Source of the DNA: Hofstenia miamia
Lineage: Eukaryota > Xenacoelomorpha > Acoela
NCBI GenBank assembly: GCA_004352715.1
Contig: SCFE01000044.1
Coordinates: 1,545,259-1,609,258, forward strand
Length of the DNA: 64,000 nucleotides
Reading direction: 5' to 3'
A program made the position numbers and the translations under genes. Positions within the stretch are counted from its first letter, which is position 1. The number at the start of each line of letters is the position of its first letter. Positions 58,623 to 64,000 of the stretch are shown here, piece after piece. Under the pieces are notes generated by a model that made no database searches, was not told where the DNA came from, and saw only the letters and a program-made list of their open reading frames with translations.

Positions 58623-59345
58623 CCCAGATAACAATTTAAGGGCTAAACAACGTTTTGTGTTGTTATATGGTTGTTTTATGAATCAAAAACAATGTTGTTT
58701 TAACATTGAAATGGTACCATTTCATTAGTTGGAACAACATTGCTTCAACAATGTCACAGTAGGTTGCTTTTTGGCTGTTTTTTGAATAAAAACACAATAT
58801 TTTAAGGTCATTGTTTTATGTGGTCACATGATTGTTTTAGCATTACTTTTATATGCAAAGTAACATTTCATTGATGCTCAAACAAGCACAAGCCCAATAA
58901 AGGCAGACCATTATCTTTCAGATACTGTCAAACATATTCAATACAAACATTTGTTAAACATTTAAATGAATGTCTTGTACATAAATGATAACAATCAGCA
59001 TAAAAATTTGCCAAATTTAACAAAAATTGAAAAATCTAACATTTAGTACAATCTTGAAATAGTACTTTCTTAAATCATGAAAATTATCTTCTGCTCAAAT
59101 GTAAACTTTTATTTAACAGTCAATTTCAAGGTGTCTAAATATTCATGAAAAAATTATTTTGAAAATTCACTTAACTGGTATATTATAATTTTCACAAATT
59201 TCTAATAATAAGAATAGCAAAGTGAGTTTTATTTCTGAGCATCTGCTCACTGATTATATATTACTAAAATTGTTATTATGATGTTAGGGGTTGCTGCAAC
59301 AACCAAAAGTATAAAACAACTATCAACAAAATAAATGTCCTCATC
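58623..59345 (+). repeat. TA-flanked repeat family R1, copy 3
   Basis: It begins CCCAGATAACAATTTAAGGG after TA and follows copy 2 closely for about 720 bp, to ACAACCAAAAGTATAAAACA. The right terminal TTGCTATCTGGG is missing, so the 3' end is truncated. It shares more sequence with copy 2 than copy 1 does. Confidence 0.75.
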
Positions 59346-60234
59346 TGCATGTCAAATTTTCTCACATTTTTAAATGGAAAAATATTGCCTACATATGATT
59401 AGATAAGGCTTAAATGATTAAAGACATTGTTTGATTTTTGAAAGACTTTATCATAAAGAATGTTCCAATGTGCAGCTACCAATTCGGTTGTTAAATTACA
59501 TTTGCATTATTCTACAACTCAGAAACCTATCACTTTGAATTTCATTATTAATTTTTTTATTCAGATGGCAATTACAAGCCAGAAGAAGGGTCCTTCTCTG
59601 CTGCTATTAGCCAGTCAACCCATGTTCTGAAAAGAATTCTGTCATGATTCCCAGTGGGTACAATTTTTCATTCATATATTGTAACATTATTATCTCAACA
59701 GTGAATTGAAATTTATTTTGTTTCTGTTTAAGATTACTTGTTTGATATTCATGGGATGTAATATATTATTTTGATTTCTTTAATTATAGCAGCAGTGCTT
59801 TTGCTACATGTATATTTACTAATATTACTTTTTTCAAAAATAGGGAAGACATTGTTTTGATCTAGTCTTGTTTAGTTATTTATTAATCCACACATTATTA
59901 TATCAAATGATAGCAAACTCTGATATGATCAGTGAAAGCAGGTTGTGCTACCTTCTAAACTATAAGTACATCATCATTGTGCTACATCACCTAGTTGCTT
60001 CCTGTGATTTGAAGCTTTAAATAGGTGACTAGCTTTGATACTCTGATTGAGCTTCCAAGGACTGATTTTCACTTCTTTGGCAACAGGCATGTTATTCAGA
60101 TGTTAATTACTAATTTTTTTTCATGCTATTATCTCCATTCTGCAACTATTTGATATTTATTTCTATTATACTCAATTGCTAATGCTTAGTTATAATTTAC
60201 ATAGGTTTCATCTAGTAACACATAGTGGTTTTCA
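59346..60234. other. Interval without a recognised gene
   Basis: AT-rich. Nothing beyond short low-complexity frames. Confidence 0.4.
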
Positions 60235-60936
60235 CTAAAGGTGCATTCAGACAAAAACCTTTTAATTTATATCATTTAATATCCATTGAAAAATGCTCAT
60301 CTGAATGAACTTTAATCAAAATGCATACAGCAAAAAGATGCTCATCTCAATGCACATCATTCAAACTGATCCCCAAACAGCTTGCATTGTTTTGAAGTAG
60401 TTCTAAAGATGCTTGTCAGATCGCACATTATTCATTTGAATGATCAAAAATTTACATTTTGTTTTGGTGGCAGTTTGTCTTAAGTAGCCATGAGTCTTAA
60501 AATATAAGGATTTTGAAGCTCAACTTCAAAATGAAGTCTGATGATATTGAATTTTAAATGTTCCAATTTTTTAACAAAAAGCAGTTATTCTTTTCAATAA
60601 ATCAATATTGGATTTTCACAAGTTATGTCAAATATATTTTACATTCATGTATAATTAATTGAAATCACTTATAAACAAGAATTCCTGCAAGTATTGAAAT
60701 TTAATTATATTGTTCAAGTGTATAATTACAAGAAAACATTAAAGAAGTAATTCCATTTATTTGAAAAATCAACAATAATGCTTGTCTAAATGAAATTTCA
60801 TCAAATTGATGCATGGCAAGAAGACACTTGTCTGAATGCTCCAAATTTTGAAAGATGCATCAAAAAAGTATGCTTCAAAAAGATGCTCATCTGAAAGCAT
60901 TTTCATCAAAAGACACATATCTGAATGTGCCTTTAG
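60235..60936. mobile_element. Inverted-repeat DNA element, 702 bp
   Basis: It starts CTAAAGGTGCATTCAGA and ends TCTGAATGTGCCTTTAG, a 17-bp inverted repeat with about two mismatches. Subterminal motifs GATGCTCATCT and TTGTCTGAATG recur in both orientations at 60288-60420 and 60780-60910. No coding frame and no clear target duplication. Superfamily not assigned. Confidence 0.55.
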
Positions 60937-61484
60937 TTTACTATCAGTCATTGCAAACAGATACACTAGATGTTATTTGTTTTTGCTCATTAGCACTATT
61001 AATTTCAATGCTGCCTGATTAATTGTCTTGCTTTGCCATTGAACACTTATTGTGGATTATATTATAATTATAATTATAAGCAATTATGTGCTATCTGTGA
61101 ATGTTAATTCTATTCACTAAACTATTATTGTGGCTTTCTCCAAATATATTCATTTACATATGTATCAAAATTGATATGAAAATTGGTAGTAAACTTAATA
61201 TCAATTAATGCTGTCTCATTGAAATTATATATGAATAATTTTGTAATTTAATTAAATTTACTAATGATTTTGCAAAGTTCATTTTGATTCTTTGTAACTT
61301 TGTGTGATCTAAACTGAAATAATGCAAGTATGATTATAAATTTTATACATTTATATACTTTAAGATAAATTTGCAATTTCATTGCTGATAATCTTTTAAG
61401 GAAAACTTCAATTGGAATGCAGTAAAAAGATTTAATGTAAAACTTCATATAATGTATACAAACATTAAATTTTAAAACACCATG
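60937..61484. other. Interval without a recognised gene
   Basis: AT-rich with (TATAAT)-type low complexity near 61060. Nothing supported. Confidence 0.4.
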
Positions 61485-62215
61485 CAGGGTATTTCAAAAG
61501 TCTTGGGAACAACCATTCTTAGTAACTCAAAAACTATTAGGAGTTGAAAAATAAAAATGGTAACCATGGAAAGTTTAAAGTTTCAAGTTTTGTGGTTAAT
61601 CTTCAAAGTTGCTCAATATGTGCACCATTTATCAGATGGCAGACATAGATTTGATAGTCCATTTCCTGCCAAACACATTCCAGCATCTTGATGTCAATGG
61701 TTCCCACAACTGCCATTACTCAAGGCTTTAGTTCATCAATATCTCTTGGAAAGGATGGCACATAAACTAATTGCTTGACAAAGCCCCAAAGGAAAAAGTT
61801 AAAATGTGTATGATCTGGAGATCTAGGAGACCAGGGCATGAGAATGTCATCACCTCGCCCAGCTCTCCCAATCCATCTACAATGCAGCCTTGTGTTAAGA
61901 AACTGCCTTACTCTAAGTATCCAGTTTGGTGGTGCACCATCTTGTTGAAAAATGAAGTCATCAGATTCTTCTTCTTCCAACTGAGCCATTAGCCAGTCTT
62001 CCAGCATGTTGAGATAGGATTCACCAATGCTAGTAACCTCTTCAAAGAAGAATGGTCCATAGACACCACATCTGGCAAGATAAGACAACAATCATTAGTA
62101 TGACCAAAAACTTGTTTACACAAGCTTTAAAATGGCACCAGTTTAATTTTTTTACCTGGAATAGTTCATGAGATATATGCATTTGTAATGTTCCCAAGAC
62201 ATTTGAAAAACCCTG
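61485..62215 (-). mobile_element. Mariner-family element, deletion derivative, 731 bp
   Basis: The ends CAGGGTATTTCAAAAGTCTT (61485 on) and its inverse CAAGACATTTGAAAAACCCTG (to 62215) form a 27-bp inverted repeat with about two mismatches. TA follows the right end, and TG (probably mutated TA) precedes the left end. Only the C-terminal half of a transposase remains inside (61720-62091, minus). Confidence 0.75.
61720..62091 (-). pseudogene. Mariner/IS630-type transposase, C-terminal fragment
   Basis: The 123-codon frame carries DDFIFQQDGAPPNW (second catalytic Asp block), RWIGRAGRGD, and the third block WSPRSPDHTHFNFFLWGFVK (family usually PPRSPDLTPxDF). PPHW reads PPNW and DLTPxD reads DHTHFN, so the last catalytic Asp is replaced by Asn. 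The first Asp block lies outside the retained part. It is inactive and encoded within the 731-bp element. Confidence 0.8.
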
Positions 62216-64000
62216 TATTTAAAGAACTAATTAATCTTAGAAATACCTTATTTTCATAAACAAAGAATTTTGTAACCACAGTCATGTCCATCTGCTTAAT
62301 ATACATCAATAAATCTTATTTACTGTATAATGAATACTGAATCCAAAATGAGGAAAATTTTTGTATTCAATGAATACTCAGTGTTTATAGAGCATTTCAA
62401 ATTACAAATTATATCAATTCACCCAGACAGAATCAAAAGAAAATGCAGATACTATTTTGGGTCCATTGCAAAGGTAGATAGAGAAATAGAACATTTTGGA
62501 TTCTATTAATTGTTGTACATGCAAAGTTAGTTAATATTAGAGTTACATAAAATCTTCAATTTTTAAGTACTGTGAATCTGAATACCTTTGAAATATATTT
62601 TTCACATATAAAGGAAAATTATTTTCCTAGAAAACTTGTATTGTTATTGGTAGCAAATAGAAAATGTGTTGGCTGTATTTTCTCATATTTCAACATGTAA
62701 TCATTTGACTAATATGCATTGGTATCATTTTAAACGTCTTTTCCAGATCAAAGAAAAAATTTAACTCTTGAATAACATGCAAATTTTAAAGTGATATATT
62801 GATAAATAATGACATCATTCCAAGGAAATAGGTGAGACATGACAAAGTGTCATTCAATCGCCAAAGGGATAGACTCATAGGTTGAAAACACTGCTTTAAG
62901 CACTTATTTGATCATTAGATAGTAGACTATGAACAGTTAGCCTAAAACTTTGTAAACAACTGACCACAAGTAGCTGTTACAAAAGCCCACTAGTGTACTA
63001 CCAGTGGAAAACTATATGTCATGTAATGGTATAATAAATTTTATTACAAATGTACTAAAAATCCATTTTTTGCATAGAGTTCAACTACAAAAATTACTAT
63101 TGCCTGAAAGACACTACTTCTCTTTTGTGCGATATTGATTGCAATGGGCCAAAAACGTAGGTTCAGCACTGGAAACTTTTGGCTTTGTATGATTCCGATC
63201 CATATTGCGATTGTTTATCTGATATTTCGCTTTTTTTCTAAAAGGCAATGCTGGGCATGCTTGAAACTTAACAAACAATTACAAACTGAAATTGAAAATA
63301 ATAATTTATTTAAACAGAATACGTTATAGAAAACCTTAAAATGTATAAACTAAAAAATAGAAACATTTTTGTCCACATTGCTAATAGATTTTCCGACAGT
63401 CACTGTTTGATTAGCATTCCCTGCTTGGTAACAGTAAAGCCCGTACTATTGGAATTTCGTATTTAGCGCCATTTTTTGAATAATTTCGTCAAACTTGCCA
63501 TAGCCCATGTTGTATCTGCAGTGTTATAAACAACAGGGGTCGGAAGATGGGGTGGGGCCGAACCCGATATTTTCCTAGAATCGCATGTCAGGACTCGGGC
63601 AGGTCTGAATCTTTTAAAATATTAGCTGTAACTGATGTAATAACTTGTTGAACTTAGCCATAACTACACATTTTGTAAGTTACCAGTAAGCGATTTTGTG
63701 CAGTTCCCATGAAAAATTTAGATTTCATAAACCTATTGCGCTTGGCTCACAAAACCTTGCTTTCTTCAAAGCTTGATTACACATAATCGATTAGCAAGTA
63801 ATTTTGAACAAAATAAAAGTTATTGTCAATATATAGTCGGCATATATCGTCTCAAGGGAGGCTATTTTCTGCATATTTCGTTGAAAGAGTACTTTATTAG
63901 AGTATATAATAACTTTTCAGAAGACGAGGCTTTCATGATACATTCTAAAAATGCTAAAAAAATTAAATATAAATACCACTTCTATTAATATATAATAAAC
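62216..64000. other. Interval without a recognised gene
   Basis: AT-rich. The frames at 63135-63329 and 63773-63988 lack motifs. A more GC-rich patch lies at 63535-63605 (GGTCGGAAGATGGGGTGGGG). Confidence 0.4.

Noticed and set aside
1-64000. CRISPR arrays, bacterial operons, riboswitches, phage modules
   Set aside because: None is present. The window has introns, LINEs, LTR elements and a ciliary gene, so it is eukaryotic nuclear DNA; the tandem arrays found (4983-5152, 57515-58375) are short and lack spacer structure.

Overview
This is a strongly AT-rich animal nuclear sequence with introns, many transposon fragments and assembly gaps. Runs of N lie at 1926-2109, 5591-6590, 14659-15658, 17863-18455 and 19796-20447, with single Ns at 16579 and 45447. 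Two of the gaps are exactly 1000 bases, so their true size is unknown. No prokaryotic gene organisation is present. The one clear host gene is a three-exon DNAAF6/PIH1D3 (axonemal dynein assembly factor) at 42139-45030, which points to a metazoan with motile cilia or flagella. The transposon mix suggests an invertebrate: Gypsy, Penelope-like, several LINE clades, Tc1/mariner, hAT, pogo-like, MULE-like with ULP1 and FLYWCH domains, and a Polinton-like element. I cannot name the species.

Layout. 1-3000 holds LINE and Penelope-like remnants around an AT microsatellite and gap. 3000-8800 is mostly unassigned AT-rich DNA with a 67-bp tandem repeat. 8801-10190 looks like a non-autonomous element with inverted ends. 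12757-23839 is a nested insertion: a 5'-truncated Ty3/Gypsy element with a complete 3' LTR, flanked by a perfect 142-bp direct repeat. Its pol gene is split by a 6.3-kb element whose 222-bp terminal inverted repeats, AG/CT termini and 6-bp target duplication resemble a Polinton/Maverick. 24.5-26.9 kb has a LINE remnant and two diverged LTRs, one inside the other. 26.9-29.1 kb has two copies of a TA-flanked repeat family (third copy at 58.6 kb) and a tRNA-like sequence. 30.7-35.4 kb has a TCGAG-rich inverted-repeat family and a decayed antisense LINE. 36.7-37.6 kb is a Tc1 remnant, and 39.9-40.55 kb is a LINE 3' end with an ATT tail. DNAAF6 follows, with a pogo-like element in its second intron. 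45.8-48.8 kb has LINE and Penelope-like fragments. 48.8-53.2 kb is a second, decayed Gypsy copy on the minus strand. 54275-56719 (minus) is an intact 814-codon ORF joining a ULP1-type cysteine protease to a MULE-like transposase domain with degenerate catalytic residues. 57.5-58.4 kb is a foldback element with a FLYWCH zinc-finger remnant. 60.2-62.2 kb has two more inverted-repeat DNA elements, one carrying a mariner-family transposase fragment.

The most notable items are the nested Polinton-like/Gypsy structure with its long flanking duplication, a textbook -1 frameshift site at the Gypsy gag/pol boundary, and the intact ULP1-MULE ORF with a damaged catalytic triad. Family assignments are from motif recognition by eye; no database search was possible.
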